Source: an uncultured Collinsella sp. (lineage in GTDB: Bacteria > Actinomycetota > Coriobacteriia > Coriobacteriales > Coriobacteriaceae). From it: DNA of 41,469 bases. Where the stretch lies: positions 1 through 41,469 of the forward strand of contig CABQLM010000010.1 of assembly GCA_902465105.1 (NCBI GenBank), in the 5' to 3' direction. Positions 34,087 to 41,469 of this stretch are shown here, in pieces. The translations under genes and the position numbers were made by a program. Below the pieces are notes generated by a model. That model worked only from the letters and a program-made list of their open reading frames with translations. It searched no databases and was not told the DNA's origin. The first letter of the stretch is position 1; each line of letters begins with the position of its first letter.

Positions 34087-34182
34087 CTAGTCTCGGTCGT
34101 CGTCGCCGGCTGCGCAGCAGGCGTAGGCCGTGAGCGTGAGGAGCCCCATGAGGAGCCCTATTCCGAAGGGCGCGAATCCCAT
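34087..34182 (-). CDS. 31-aa membrane peptide downstream of the sortase
   Basis: ATG 34182, inside the last codons of the sortase gene, with an ideal GGAGGTGG ribosome site. The peptide is one hydrophobic helix, MGFAPFGIGLLMGLLTL then TAYACCAAGDDDRD, with a double Cys at the membrane end and an acidic tail. The overlap implies translational coupling with the sortase. Function unknown; a small sortase or pilus accessory is possible. Confidence 0.62.
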   Translation of the reverse strand: MGFAPFGIGLLMGLLTLTAYACCAAGDDDRD

Positions 34183-34889
34183 GTTTCCACCTCCTTCGCG
34201 TAGACCACGGTGCGGGAGTTGCTCGTCTGGTAGCTGCACGTCACGAAGGCCCAGGCATGCGCGATGTCCGCCGAATCTTCCAGGACGACCTCGCACTGGG
34301 ACAATTTGTCCCCGAGGTAGGCGTCGAGCTCCGCAGCGCCGGCGAAGTCGGTCCGCTTGCCCTCTGAGCTCGCGTCGACCACGTCAGCCGCGAAGACCTC
34401 GAGCTCGATCGCATTCTCGCGGGTGTAGACCCGGATGGTGCGGTGCCCCTCGGCGAAACCGCGCGACGAGTATTGCGCGAGCGGCGCGAACATGGTGCCG
34501 TCGGACATGTGGTGCCCGTAGACGATGACGAGCGGGCTCTCGGCGCCCTGCGCGCACCCGGCGTCGATGTAGGGAGCGCCCCACGCTGATCTTTCGCCGC
34601 CGGCGTCGTGCGTGAGGTAGAAGTCGGGCGATTCGGGCCGGCCCTGGACGATCGGGTAGTCGACGGTCGTGCCCGGCACGCGCACCCAAGCGACGACGGA
34701 GGCGGGAAGGGCGTCCCAGTCGATGCCGCCTCCCGTCTCTTGAGCCTCCATTGCCGCATCCTCTTCCGCAGCAGGCGCCTCGTGCACCCCGTACGGGTTC
34801 CTCTCGGGCAGCGGCAGGACGGCGAGCGCCGCCAGCGCCAGCAACGCCACGGCAATGGCGAGTGCCGTGGCGGCTTTCCCTTTGTTCAT
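34158..34889 (-). CDS. srtB: Class B sortase
   Basis: 243 aa transpeptidase anchored by an N-terminal helix (ALAIAVALLALAALAVLPL). It joins LPXTG-like proteins to peptidoglycan or pilus subunits outside the cell. The core SVVAWVRVPGTTVDYPIVQG is the class B beta-strand pattern. The catalytic His is in VYGHHMSDGTMFAPL (about H127), the Cys in FVTCSYQ (C218) and the Arg in SNSRTVVYA (R226). The gene follows the adhesin with a hairpin between them and GGGGGAGG before its start. Its most likely substrate is the adjacent YAKTG-bearing protein. A 20-bp motif shared with the hydrolase gene lies at 34297-34316. Confidence 0.92.
   Translation of the reverse strand: MNKGKAATALAIAVALLALAALAVLPLPERNPYGVHEAPAAEEDAAMEAQETGGGIDWDALPASVVAWVRVPGTTVDYPIVQGRPESPDFYLTHDAGGERSAWGAPYIDAGCAQGAESPLVIVYGHHMSDGTMFAPLAQYSSRGFAEGHRTIRVYTRENAIELEVFAADVVDASSEGKRTDFAGAAELDAYLGDKLSQCEVVLEDSADIAHAWAFVTCSYQTSNSRTVVYAKEVETWDSRPSE
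34297..34316. repeat. 20-bp dispersed repeat, copy 1 (inside sortase gene)
   Basis: TGGGACAATTTGTCCCCGAG, identical to the copy at 41395-41414 in the hydrolase gene, and containing a 15-bp palindrome GGGACAATTTGTCCC. Both copies encode LGDKLSQ in the same strand and frame. Confidence 0.85.
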
Positions 34890-34908
34890 GTCCTCCCCCG
34901 TTCGCAGG

Positions 34909-34938
34909 GGAGGCCCCGGGCGGGCGCCCAGGGCCTCC
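34909..34938 (-). promoter_or_regulatory. Hairpin between adhesin and sortase
   Basis: GGAGGCCC and GGGCCTCC are perfect arms around a GC-rich inner stem. It lies 24-53 bases after the adhesin stop and upstream of the sortase ribosome site. It has no T-run, so partial termination or RNA processing could lower the sortase-to-adhesin ratio. Confidence 0.5.
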
Positions 34939-34961
34939 GGTTCGGTATCGATGCGGCGCCG

Positions 34962-37703
34962 CTACTCTTCCGGCTCTTCGGCAGGCTCTTCGGCTGCCGC
35001 GTCCTTGCTTGCGCCGGCCGTCTTGCGCTTGCGGTACGCGAGCACTCCGCCCGCGCCCGCCGCAGCTGCCAGAGCGATGCCCGCGGCCACGGCGTAGCCG
35101 GTGGCGTCGGGGGCGTCGGCCCCGGTCTTGGCGTAGGGCTCCTCGGGCACCTCGGGCGTGTCGGGGTTGTCCACGACGACGCTCTGCTCGGCGGAGTCGA
35201 TGTCCTCGTGGGTCGCGACGACGTTGCCGGCGGAGTCCAGGACCTTCTCGAAGACGACGAGCTCGTCTCCCTCGGCCAGGCCCTCGGTGTCGAACTCGAA
35301 GGCCACCTCGACGGTGCCGGAGGGCGCCTCTGGCTCGAAGGGCGTGCGCGCGGTCACCTCGTTGCCGTCCTTGTCGAGGAACGGCTCTCCGGTGCCCTTG
35401 TCCATGAGCGTGCCCACGGCGATGCAGGTCTCGCCGGGGACGAGGCCCTTGTAGGCCACCGTGTCGACGACCTTTGCCTTGCCGGCCTCGATGACCTGGT
35501 CGCCGTCGGCGGCGTCGGCCGCCTGGGTGCCCACCTCGACGGCGACGTGGACGGTCTGGCCCTCGTCGGAGAGGTCCGCGTGCGACGCCACCTCGGCGCC
35601 GTCCTTGCGAAGGCTCTCGAACACGACCAGGTCGCGGCCGCCGAGCAGGCTCGCGTCGAAGGAGATCTCTACGTCCTGGCTGCCCGTCGAGAGCGCGGGC
35701 GCGAACTCGGCCTTGGCCCCCACGGGCTTGCCCGAGGCATCGGTCACGGGCTCGCCGGTCGCCTTGTCGACGAGGGTTGCCGAGAGCTCGTATTCCTCGC
35801 CGGCCTTCAGCCCCTCGTAGGCCACCGCGTCGACGACCTTGGCCTCGGCGTCGGCCGAGACGTCCTTGTCGCCGTCCGCCCCGTCCTTTGCCGTGGTGGA
35901 GATGCGCGGGCCCTCCTGGTCGTCGAGGCCCATCCACACGGCCTTGGCCACCGTCGAGTCGCGCTCGATCCAGAAGCTCCTGGTGATGAGCTCGAGGCCC
36001 TCGTTGGCCTCGCAGCGCAGCTCGGTCATGGTGTAGGCGCCGTACGGCAGGGCCGCCAGCGAGTCGTCCACCGGCGCCGAGGAGCCGTCCTCGCCGAGCG
36101 AGAACCAGATGCCGGCCTTCGGGTCCATGTCGGCGGCGGCAATCGGGCCCTCATGGCCGAGCAGGGCGTCGTTGGCGTTGGTGTCCCTCGAGTGCCTGTT
36201 CCAGCTGCTCGCGGTCGACGCGTCGCCGTTGCGGTCCGTCACCAGCACGTGAGTCTCGCCGGTGGCCGCGTTCTCGATGGCGAACGGGACCATGAGGCCG
36301 GCGTTGTCGGCCTCGCTCTTCTTGGAGAGCTCGAGGTCGTTGCGCACCACCTGGTCTCGGAACTCGAGCGCGGCGCCGTCCGCGGAGGCGCTCACGACCA
36401 CGCCGGCGGCGCGGACCTCGAAGGTGCGGGGCTCGCCGTCGGTCAGCAGGTAGCTCCCGTTCGTCGCCGTCTCCCGCACGTCGTATGTCCCGTACGGGAG
36501 TGCGTTGGCCGCGGTCTGAGCGGTGTAGGCGCCGGCCTCGTCGTTCCATGCGGTGGTCAGCGTCGCCACGGCTTCGCCCGGCTCGCGCCACTCGCCGTCA
36601 ACGAGGACCTTGTGCGCCGAGCGGTTCGTGACGGTGAACTCGATCCCGTCGAGGCCGGGGTGCTCGCCAGGCGCCTCCTTGTGGCCGCTGCCCGCCAGCG
36701 CCTCGGACGCCTGCAGCTCCTTGTCGGACTTGGTCACCTGCACGCCGCCGCGGAAGACCTCGTCGGTCACGGGGTCGCCCGTGAGGTCGCGCACCTCGCC
36801 GGCCTTCACGGTGAACGCGACGGAGGCGTCGCTGGCGTCGTAGCCCTCGGGCGCGCCGGACTCGACGATGCGGTAATTGCCCGCGGGAAGCGCGTCGGCG
36901 CCGGTCGCGGCGACGTGCGACCCGTCCTCGGGAGCGGTCTTGATAGTGGCGCATACCTCTCCGTCGGCGTAGTACTTGCCCCCGACCAGCACGTATCGGC
37001 CGGTCTCGTTCACGACGGAGAAGCTCGCGTCGTCGAGCGAGGCGTCGCCCTGAGGCCCGGCGCCCGCCTCGGAGTCCTCTTTGGCGACCTTGACGCCGCC
37101 TGCGGACCAGCTGAAGCTCACGAGCGTCTGGGAGCCGCCGCCGGTCCTGACGCAGAACGCCTCGAACCCGGCGGAGACCTTGCCGGCGCCCGCCTTCATC
37201 CGGGCGAATGTCCCGCCGATCAGCTCGGATTTCGCCCAGGAGGCGAACTCGGAGCTCGTGCCGTGCGTGGCCGCCGACTCGGACCCCGAGTAGGCGTAGG
37301 CGATGAGCACGTGGCTCGCCGCGGCGTACTTCGCGTCGTCCCAGCCGCCGCCGTCGTACCAGCTGCCCGGGAACATCGACGCGTCGAAGCCGGGAGAGCC
37401 GAACGAGTACCAGATCGCCGCTGTCACGTCGCCGCTCGGCACGGGGCTCGTCGAGTAGGAGCCCGGCGCGGGCGTCGGGGACGAGGGCTCGGCGCAGTAG
37501 GCGATGTTCCCGTCGGCGCTCATCCACGTGGTGGCGAAGCCGCCGTAGGGGATCTTGCCGCCGATGGACACGTCTACCGTGCTCGGCGCGGCGTAGGCGG
37601 GCGAGGCCGCCACGGAGGCGAGCAGCGCCCCCGCCGCCAGGATGAGCGCCATGGCGCATCGGAGGAGCTTTTCCTGCAGGGTGCAGTCTTTCGCTGCGTT
37701 CAT
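34962..37703 (-). CDS. VaFE-repeat, sortase-anchored surface adhesin
   Basis: 913 aa. Signal peptide to about residue 38 (VAASPAYA, then AP). An N-terminal region with Cys70 (GNIAYCAEPS) and VTAAIWYSFG resembles thioester adhesin domains, though the usual Gln is Ala, so the thioester is uncertain. Three SpaA-type domains follow, with candidate isopeptide Lys in VKVAKEDSE, VQVTKSDKE and LELSKKSEA, and E-box Glu in YRIVESGAPEGY, YDVRETATNGSY and YTMTELRCEANEG. Two VaFE repeats then carry VVDAVAYEGLKAGEEY and VVDTVAYKGLVPGET. The end is YAKTG, a membrane helix and an RKRK tail, so it is a sortase substrate with a variant motif. GGGAGG precedes the ATG. It probably mediates contact between mating cells or to host surfaces. 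Confidence 0.9.
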   Translation of the reverse strand: MNAAKDCTLQEKLLRCAMALILAAGALLASVAASPAYAAPSTVDVSIGGKIPYGGFATTWMSADGNIAYCAEPSSPTPAPGSYSTSPVPSGDVTAAIWYSFGSPGFDASMFPGSWYDGGGWDDAKYAAASHVLIAYAYSGSESAATHGTSSEFASWAKSELIGGTFARMKAGAGKVSAGFEAFCVRTGGGSQTLVSFSWSAGGVKVAKEDSEAGAGPQGDASLDDASFSVVNETGRYVLVGGKYYADGEVCATIKTAPEDGSHVAATGADALPAGNYRIVESGAPEGYDASDASVAFTVKAGEVRDLTGDPVTDEVFRGGVQVTKSDKELQASEALAGSGHKEAPGEHPGLDGIEFTVTNRSAHKVLVDGEWREPGEAVATLTTAWNDEAGAYTAQTAANALPYGTYDVRETATNGSYLLTDGEPRTFEVRAAGVVVSASADGAALEFRDQVVRNDLELSKKSEADNAGLMVPFAIENAATGETHVLVTDRNGDASTASSWNRHSRDTNANDALLGHEGPIAAADMDPKAGIWFSLGEDGSSAPVDDSLAALPYGAYTMTELRCEANEGLELITRSFWIERDSTVAKAVWMGLDDQEGPRISTTAKDGADGDKDVSADAEAKVVDAVAYEGLKAGEEYELSATLVDKATGEPVTDASGKPVGAKAEFAPALSTGSQDVEISFDASLLGGRDLVVFESLRKDGAEVASHADLSDEGQTVHVAVEVGTQAADAADGDQVIEAGKAKVVDTVAYKGLVPGETCIAVGTLMDKGTGEPFLDKDGNEVTARTPFEPEAPSGTVEVAFEFDTEGLAEGDELVVFEKVLDSAGNVVATHEDIDSAEQSVVVDNPDTPEVPEEPYAKTGADAPDATGYAVAAGIALAAAAGAGGVLAYRKRKTAGASKDAAAEEPAEEPEE

Positions 37704-37715
37704 CTTTCCGCCTCC

Positions 37716-38174
37716 CTATCTCTCGACGCTTCGCTGTGCGCGGGGCGCCTCGTGCTCGGCGGCGCGGCTCGCCTGGCGGGCGTGCTCGGCGCGCTCCGCG
37801 AGGTAGCGCGAGCGCCCTGCGTCAACGGCCTCCTTGAGCTGCGCGGGCATGACCTTCACGGTGTCCTTGACCGCGCGGCCGCCCTCGTCGAGCTCGGGCT
37901 GGCCGTCCGGGCCCATCACCGTCTTCCTCAGCCACACCTCGCGGTTCGCGAGCAGCGGTATGTCCCGGAAGTCGGCCCCCTTGAAGCGGCTCTCGTTAAC
38001 GAACATGGGGCTGAACTCGTAACCTCCGACGTCCACGCCGTCGACGACGGTGCCCTTGGGAAGGGTCGCCGAGTTGAAGGTCCTGGCCTCGCCGGTCGCG
38101 CGGTCGGTGTACTCGATGCCCTCGCGCACGAAGCTCTTGTGCAGCGAGAGGTACACGTTCTTCCTCTCTTCCAT
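37716..38174 (-). CDS. Conserved hypothetical of the transfer region
   Basis: 152 aa from ATG 38174 (MEERKNVYLSLHKSFV), supported by AAGGAGGAAAG; an in-frame ATG at 38198 is weaker. Soluble, with a beta-rich N-terminus including FNSATLPKGTVVDGVDVGGY and a charged, helical C-terminus rich in Arg/Ala/Glu. No recognised family. It lies in the T4SS-like operon, directly before the adhesin gene. It may be a DNA-binding or single-strand-handling transfer factor. Confidence 0.65.
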   Translation of the reverse strand: MEERKNVYLSLHKSFVREGIEYTDRATGEARTFNSATLPKGTVVDGVDVGGYEFSPMFVNESRFKGADFRDIPLLANREVWLRKTVMGPDGQPELDEGGRAVKDTVKVMPAQLKEAVDAGRSRYLAERAEHARQASRAAEHEAPRAQRSVER

Positions 38175-38283
38175 GTCTTTCCTCCTTTTCGTTTTCAATC
38201 GGTCCTTGTCTTCATCCGCCGGGACGCGTGCCCCGGCGCGGCGCCCCTATCTCATGGCGACCGCCCCCTTCCTCGCTTTTCCG

Positions 38284-39285
38284 CTAGAAGCCGCTCACGA
38301 TGTCGCGCGCCCAGGAGCCGCTCTTCACGAGGGCCAGGATGAGCAGCACGCACATGGCCAGGTACTGCAGCGCGTAGGTGAGCCCGTTCGCGACCGCGTC
38401 GGCCGGGGTGCCCGTCCCGGGGTTCGCCCCGGTGAGCCCGCCGAGCACGAGCGGGAACGATATGAGCAGCACGAGGATGATGACGCCGGCGATGCAGACC
38501 GCCCCGAAGCTCTTCAGGTAGCCAAGGCCTATCTGGCGCGTGGCGTCCATGCCGAGGAACGCCAGCGGGATCGGGGCGAACGCGGCCATGATGTAGAGCT
38601 GGAGCGCGCGGGCCCAGCAGACCACGAGGGCGACGACGTAGGCCGCCAGCACCACGACCCAGCTGATGAGGCTCACGACGAGCATGGCGATGAGCGACGG
38701 GATGTCGTCGTCGGTGGTGACGACGGACACCTCGGGCAGGTCGAGCGCGCCTCCGGCGCCGAAGAGCGCCTCGACTCGGTCGATGGCGAGCCCGCAGACC
38801 TCGTAGATCGACGCCATCAGGTCGAAGCTGTTCTGTATGAGGAACAGGAACACGGCGAAGAACACGAGGAGGAAAACGACCTCCTTGACGCCGGGAAGGC
38901 TCTGGCTGCCGTCCATGCGCTGGGAGATCTCGATGAGCTTCAGGGTGAAGACCAGGCCGAGCACCCCGCACCCGATCGGCAGGATGGCAACCTGCCATAC
39001 GCCCCGGGCGACGTCGTGCATGGTCAGGTCGCTCGAGCTCGTGAGCATGTGCGCGAAGTCGGCCGAGAGGATCCCGTTCGCGCCGATCGACCCGAGCACG
39101 CCCGTCTGAGCCTTGAACATCCAGTTGCAGCAGTCGCGCAGGAGGCCGCACAGCCAATCGTTGACGTCCCCGGCTATGTCGGCGTATGCCGGCTGCGCGG
39201 GGACGAGCAGGAGCGCGCAGAGGGCGAACGCCGTCGCGGCGGAGATGGCGAACGCCCTTCGGCGTCGCGATTCAAGCGCCCGCAC
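38284..39285 (-). CDS. VirB6/TrbL-like conjugation channel protein
   Basis: 333 aa from GTG 39285, two bases after the upstream stop; GGAGGCGA provides the ribosome site. A basic start and hydrophobic helix (FALCALLLVPAQPAYA) form a signal peptide. Then come about six hydrophobic segments: IGCGVLGLVFTLKLIEI, VVFLLVFFAVFLFLI, IAMLVVSLISWVVVL, YIMAAFAPIPLAFLG, VCIAGVIILVLLISFPLV and LAMCVLLILALVKSG. MDATRQIGLGYLKSFGAV between them is the family's cytoplasmic stretch. It matches the polytopic VirB6/TrbL protein that forms the inner channel of a conjugative secretion system. The family is supported by topology and context, less by motifs. Confidence 0.8.
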   Translation of the reverse strand: MRALESRRRRAFAISAATAFALCALLLVPAQPAYADIAGDVNDWLCGLLRDCCNWMFKAQTGVLGSIGANGILSADFAHMLTSSSDLTMHDVARGVWQVAILPIGCGVLGLVFTLKLIEISQRMDGSQSLPGVKEVVFLLVFFAVFLFLIQNSFDLMASIYEVCGLAIDRVEALFGAGGALDLPEVSVVTTDDDIPSLIAMLVVSLISWVVVLAAYVVALVVCWARALQLYIMAAFAPIPLAFLGMDATRQIGLGYLKSFGAVCIAGVIILVLLISFPLVLGGLTGANPGTGTPADAVANGLTYALQYLAMCVLLILALVKSGSWARDIVSGF

Positions 39286-39287
39286 GG

Positions 39288-40007
39288 CTACATCGCCTCC
39301 AGCGAGCCGCCGCGCGAGACCACGGTGACCACCGTCGAGGCGGGGTCGTCGAGCGTGAAGGTCGTCGACGCGACGTTCCCGGCGTAGTCGAGCCACACCT
39401 CCTTGTCCCAGGAGGCACCCGCCGCCTGCGGGGACACCTCCGCCGCCTTCCCGGCGACGGCCTCCTCGATGGCGGCGACGTCTGCGCCAAGCGCCTCGGA
39501 GAGGCGGCCGTCGGTGCCGGTCACGGAGAACGCTCCGTCTTGCGCCTTCTGGGGCACGTAGGCCTGCGTCAGAAGGTCGCATGCCAGGGTGCGGGCGTCC
39601 CCGCCGCCCGAGACCTGGATGAGCGAGAGCCCTCCCGCCTTGTCGCCGGTTCCCTTGACCTCGATGGGCACGCTGAGCACGCCGTCGGCCTCGGAGGGCT
39701 CCTCGGCCGAGAAGAACCAGGCGCGCTCGGTGCCGCCTGAGCTCTCCACCATGGCGCCCTCGACGATCCGCAGCGTGGCCGTCGGGTCGTCGGCGCCCGT
39801 CCATGCGGTGTTCCAGAGCGCCTCGGCGCCCGAGGCGGCCTTCCCGGTTGCCGCGTCGGCGCCTGCAGCCGCGGGCTGCGCCTGCCCCTGGGGGCTATCC
39901 TGCGCGCCTTCCTGCGGGGCGATGGCGCAGCGCGCCGCGCCCGCGCCGAGCGCCACGGTGAGCGCGCCTGCCGCGACGGCGGCCATGACCCTTGACTTTC
40001 CCTGCAT
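39288..40007 (-). CDS. Exported protein of the conjugation operon
   Basis: 239 aa. It has an N-terminal signal (VMAAVAAGALTVALGAG) with a Cys at residue 27 (ARCAIAP), though the lipobox is poor. A low-complexity Ala/Gly/Gln linker follows. The C-terminal globular part (SGAEALWNTAWTGADDP to STVVTVVSRGGSLEAM) is beta-rich. GGAGAAACC precedes the ATG. It lies between the hydrolase gene and the VirB6-like gene in the order expected of T4SS genes, so it is probably an extracellular VirB8/TcpC-like part or a coat protein. No sequence motif confirms this. Confidence 0.7.
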   Translation of the reverse strand: MQGKSRVMAAVAAGALTVALGAGAARCAIAPQEGAQDSPQGQAQPAAAGADAATGKAASGAEALWNTAWTGADDPTATLRIVEGAMVESSGGTERAWFFSAEEPSEADGVLSVPIEVKGTGDKAGGLSLIQVSGGGDARTLACDLLTQAYVPQKAQDGAFSVTGTDGRLSEALGADVAAIEEAVAGKAAEVSPQAAGASWDKEVWLDYAGNVASTTFTLDDPASTVVTVVSRGGSLEAM

Positions 40008-40016
40008 TGGTTTCTC

Positions 40017-41469
40017 CTATCTCGCGGTGAGCGCGCAGCTGAAGCTGCCGATGCCGCTCGCTATGCGGCACACGTCGCCCGTTCGCGGCTCGTGTATGTA
40101 CCTGTCGTCGCCGATGTAGATGGCCACGTGGCCCGAGCGGTAGAGGATGTCGCCGGGCTTCGCCTCCGAGAGCGGTATGCGCCTGAGCTCCTCGTACTGG
40201 GAACCCGTGTAGTGGCTTATGCGGATGCCCGCCTGCGCGTAGCAGTACTGCGTGAGCCCGCTGCAGTCGAGCGCCTTGCCGGGGGTCGAGCCTCCCCACA
40301 CGTAGGGCACGCCGAGCTGGCTGTACGCCGCCTCGACGATCGCGTTCCCGTTCGCGGCCGGGTCCTTCAGGTCCTCGACCGTCATGGAGTCGAGCCGGTA
40401 GAGGCCCCATTGCGCCATGATCGACTTCAGGGACTCGACGTAGGACGAGTCGGTCGCCCAGCCGGCGTCCTTGAGCCCCTCGGCCATCCTGTCCGAGTCG
40501 CGCCTCTCGATCGCCTCGCGGATGAGGGCGTTGCCCGAGTAGCGCTCCGCCTGCAGGAAGACCCTGCTGCGGAAGCGGATGCACTCGGCGTCGCCGGTGA
40601 AGCGGATGAAGCTCGCCGTGATCTGGGTGCGCTCGCCGGGCACGTACTCCTCGCTGGTGGCCCAGTTCGCCTTGCCGGCCACCTCGGGGCAGCCCGCGTA
40701 GCCCGACCACCACTTCATGCCGAAGAGGTTGTGGTCGCGCTCTGCGAGCTGGCTCATGCGGTCGCCCTGGCCGGACTCCTGGATGATCTGCGCGATGGTG
40801 CAGCCCGCCGGGTGCCCGTACTCCTCCTGGCACTCGAGCGCCGCCTCGACCATCTCGTAGGTGATGTAGGGCGGCAGCCCCTCGAGGCCCTGCTTGGAGG
40901 CCGCGTCGTCCCAGAAGCCGAACAGCGCGCTCAGCAGCTGCGCGACGGCGAGCGCGCAGGCGACGAAGGCCACGATGCCGGCCACCGCCCCGAGCAGGGC
41001 GGGCGCCGCGCCCGAGACCGCGCCCGCGATCGCGGAGGCGGCGCCCTTCGACCCCGCGGCTCGGGCCGCCTCGCCCGACGCCTGCGCGGCCGCCTGGGCC
41101 GCCTGGTGCTTGGCCGGGGCGGTCGCGCCGGCTGCCTCGGGGCCGCGCGCGCCTCCCTTTGGGGCGCCGAGGGCGGTCGCCGCCTTGCGGCTGCCTTGGG
41201 CTGCTTTCTTCGCCTTCCTCTGCCGCAGCCCTCCCGCGGCCTTCTTGGCCGCACGCCCCGCGTCGTACATGCCCGAGGCGCCCTCGAGCTCCTCCGAGTC
41301 GTCGAGCTGGGAGACGGCCTCCCGGGCGATCGCCAGCTTCGCCGCATCGACGCGCGAGCGCATCGCGGCCGCCGCGCGCCGGTCGCCGGCTGGTTGGGAC
41401 AATTTGTCCCCGAGCCCGCCTTCCGGCGCGTCGGGCCTGGAAGGGCGCCCCTTCGCCGCTGCGGCGGGG
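40017..41469 (-). CDS. Two-domain peptidoglycan hydrolase, VirB1-like (5' end outside window)
   Basis: At least 484 aa; the frame stays open past the right edge as a coding-like Arg/Ala/Lys-rich region, so the true start is outside. After one membrane helix (LLGAVAGIVAFVACALAVAQLL) comes a muramidase/glucosaminidase domain with the Glu in IAQIIQESGQGDRMSQ and DHNLFGMKWW. An NlpC/P60 endopeptidase domain follows, with nucleophile Cys in DCSGLTQYC (codon near 40263) and His in SGHVAIYIG. Such Orf14-like proteins open the wall for Gram-positive conjugation machinery. A TTG at 41402 follows the 20-bp repeat but is not needed as a start. Confidence 0.9.
   Translation of the reverse strand, partial: PAAAAKGRPSRPDAPEGGLGDKLSQPAGDRRAAAAMRSRVDAAKLAIAREAVSQLDDSEELEGASGMYDAGRAAKKAAGGLRQRKAKKAAQGSRKAATALGAPKGGARGPEAAGATAPAKHQAAQAAAQASGEAARAAGSKGAASAIAGAVSGAAPALLGAVAGIVAFVACALAVAQLLSALFGFWDDAASKQGLEGLPPYITYEMVEAALECQEEYGHPAGCTIAQIIQESGQGDRMSQLAERDHNLFGMKWWSGYAGCPEVAGKANWATSEEYVPGERTQITASFIRFTGDAECIRFRSRVFLQAERYSGNALIREAIERRDSDRMAEGLKDAGWATDSSYVESLKSIMAQWGLYRLDSMTVEDLKDPAANGNAIVEAAYSQLGVPYVWGGSTPGKALDCSGLTQYCYAQAGIRISHYTGSQYEELRRIPLSEAKPGDILYRSGHVAIYIGDDRYIHEPRTGDVCRIASGIGSFSCALTAR
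41395..41414. repeat. 20-bp dispersed repeat, copy 2 (inside hydrolase gene)
   Basis: Identical to the 34297-34316 copy. It encodes LGDKLSQ in the hydrolase N-terminal region. The 15-bp symmetric core suggests a protein-binding site or a shared mobile fragment. Confidence 0.85.

Larger units (their letters stand above)
19805..41469. mobile_element. Integrative conjugative-type element inserted at guaA, right end outside window
   Basis: Markers in order are arm-site-like repeats next to guaA, XRE repressor, excisionase, tyrosine recombinase, parAB, MobC and relaxase, then lower-GC cargo, then sortase, adhesin, VirB6-like and peptidoglycan hydrolase genes on the other strand. The mobilisation and adhesion/channel halves converge on the cargo. 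No VirB4- or VirD4-type ATPase is in the window; if present they lie to the right. The guaA 3' end is a well-known integration site, and I could not see a second copy of the guaA end here, so the far attachment site is not in view. It could be a mobilisable island rather than a self-transmissible one. Confidence 0.85.

Noticed and set aside
34608..38342. A 1244-codon open frame on the plus strand opposite the sortase and adhesin
   Set aside because: It is antisense to two recognisable genes, lacks any family motif, and has the Val/Arg/Gly/Ala composition of a GC-rich shadow.

Overview
The window looks like the chromosome of a high-GC Gram-positive gut anaerobe of the Coriobacteriia, most likely Collinsella. 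The basis is GC-rich codon use, a MurT/GatD protein, fermentative iron and zinc dehydrogenases, a ferredoxin-rich protein, and an integrated conjugative-type island carrying a sortase and a VaFE-type adhesin. The genus is an inference; no rRNA or marker set is present. I found no tRNA, rRNA or CRISPR array.

Chromosomal part (1-19804). From the left: a MurT-GatD fusion running off the edge (-); two translationally overlapping TPR-like paralogues (-); a fermentative cluster of iron alcohol dehydrogenase, glycerol dehydrogenase and a second diverged glycerol dehydrogenase (+); a double 2[4Fe-4S] protein (+); a GntR/UTRA regulator and a zinc MDR dehydrogenase (-), divergent from a PTS IIBC gene broken by a frameshift and a GH4 6-phospho-alpha-glucosidase (+); ychF; a DUF1648-type membrane protein; a small unknown gene divergent from a small XRE regulator across a perfect 24-bp palindrome; a cytoplasmic asparaginase (-); and guaA (+). 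The GntR divergon reads as one alpha-glucoside, possibly glucosyl-polyol, utilisation locus.

Island (about 19805 to beyond 41469). guaA 3' ends are common integration targets. Directly after guaA come a terminator and about 370 bp holding seven copies of GGGAGTAA in both orientations, which I read as recombinase arm sites. Then follow an XRE repressor (-), excisionase, tyrosine recombinase and an RHH protein (+), a small helical gene (-), a degenerate YraN-like protein, parA-parB, mobC, a MobA/VirD2-like relaxase, an unknown protein and a 31-aa cationic peptide (+). A CGTAC-N6-GTACG operator family sits in front of both the excision/integration genes and parAB, suggesting one repressor coordinates them.

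Cargo of lower GC (about 28430-34050, all -) follows: a macrolide-type mef/msr(D)-like pair with a strong promoter, a leader peptide and an attenuator-like hairpin, then a two-gene cassette (GIY-YIG-like protein plus a frameshifted partner). The right end (-) holds an NlpC/P60 plus lysozyme-type hydrolase (5' end outside the window), an exported protein, a VirB6/TrbL-like membrane protein, a small unknown protein, a 913-aa LPXTG-like VaFE adhesin, a class B sortase and a 31-aa membrane peptide. These look like the cell-wall, channel and mating-surface part of a conjugation module whose ATPases and coupling protein would lie to the right.
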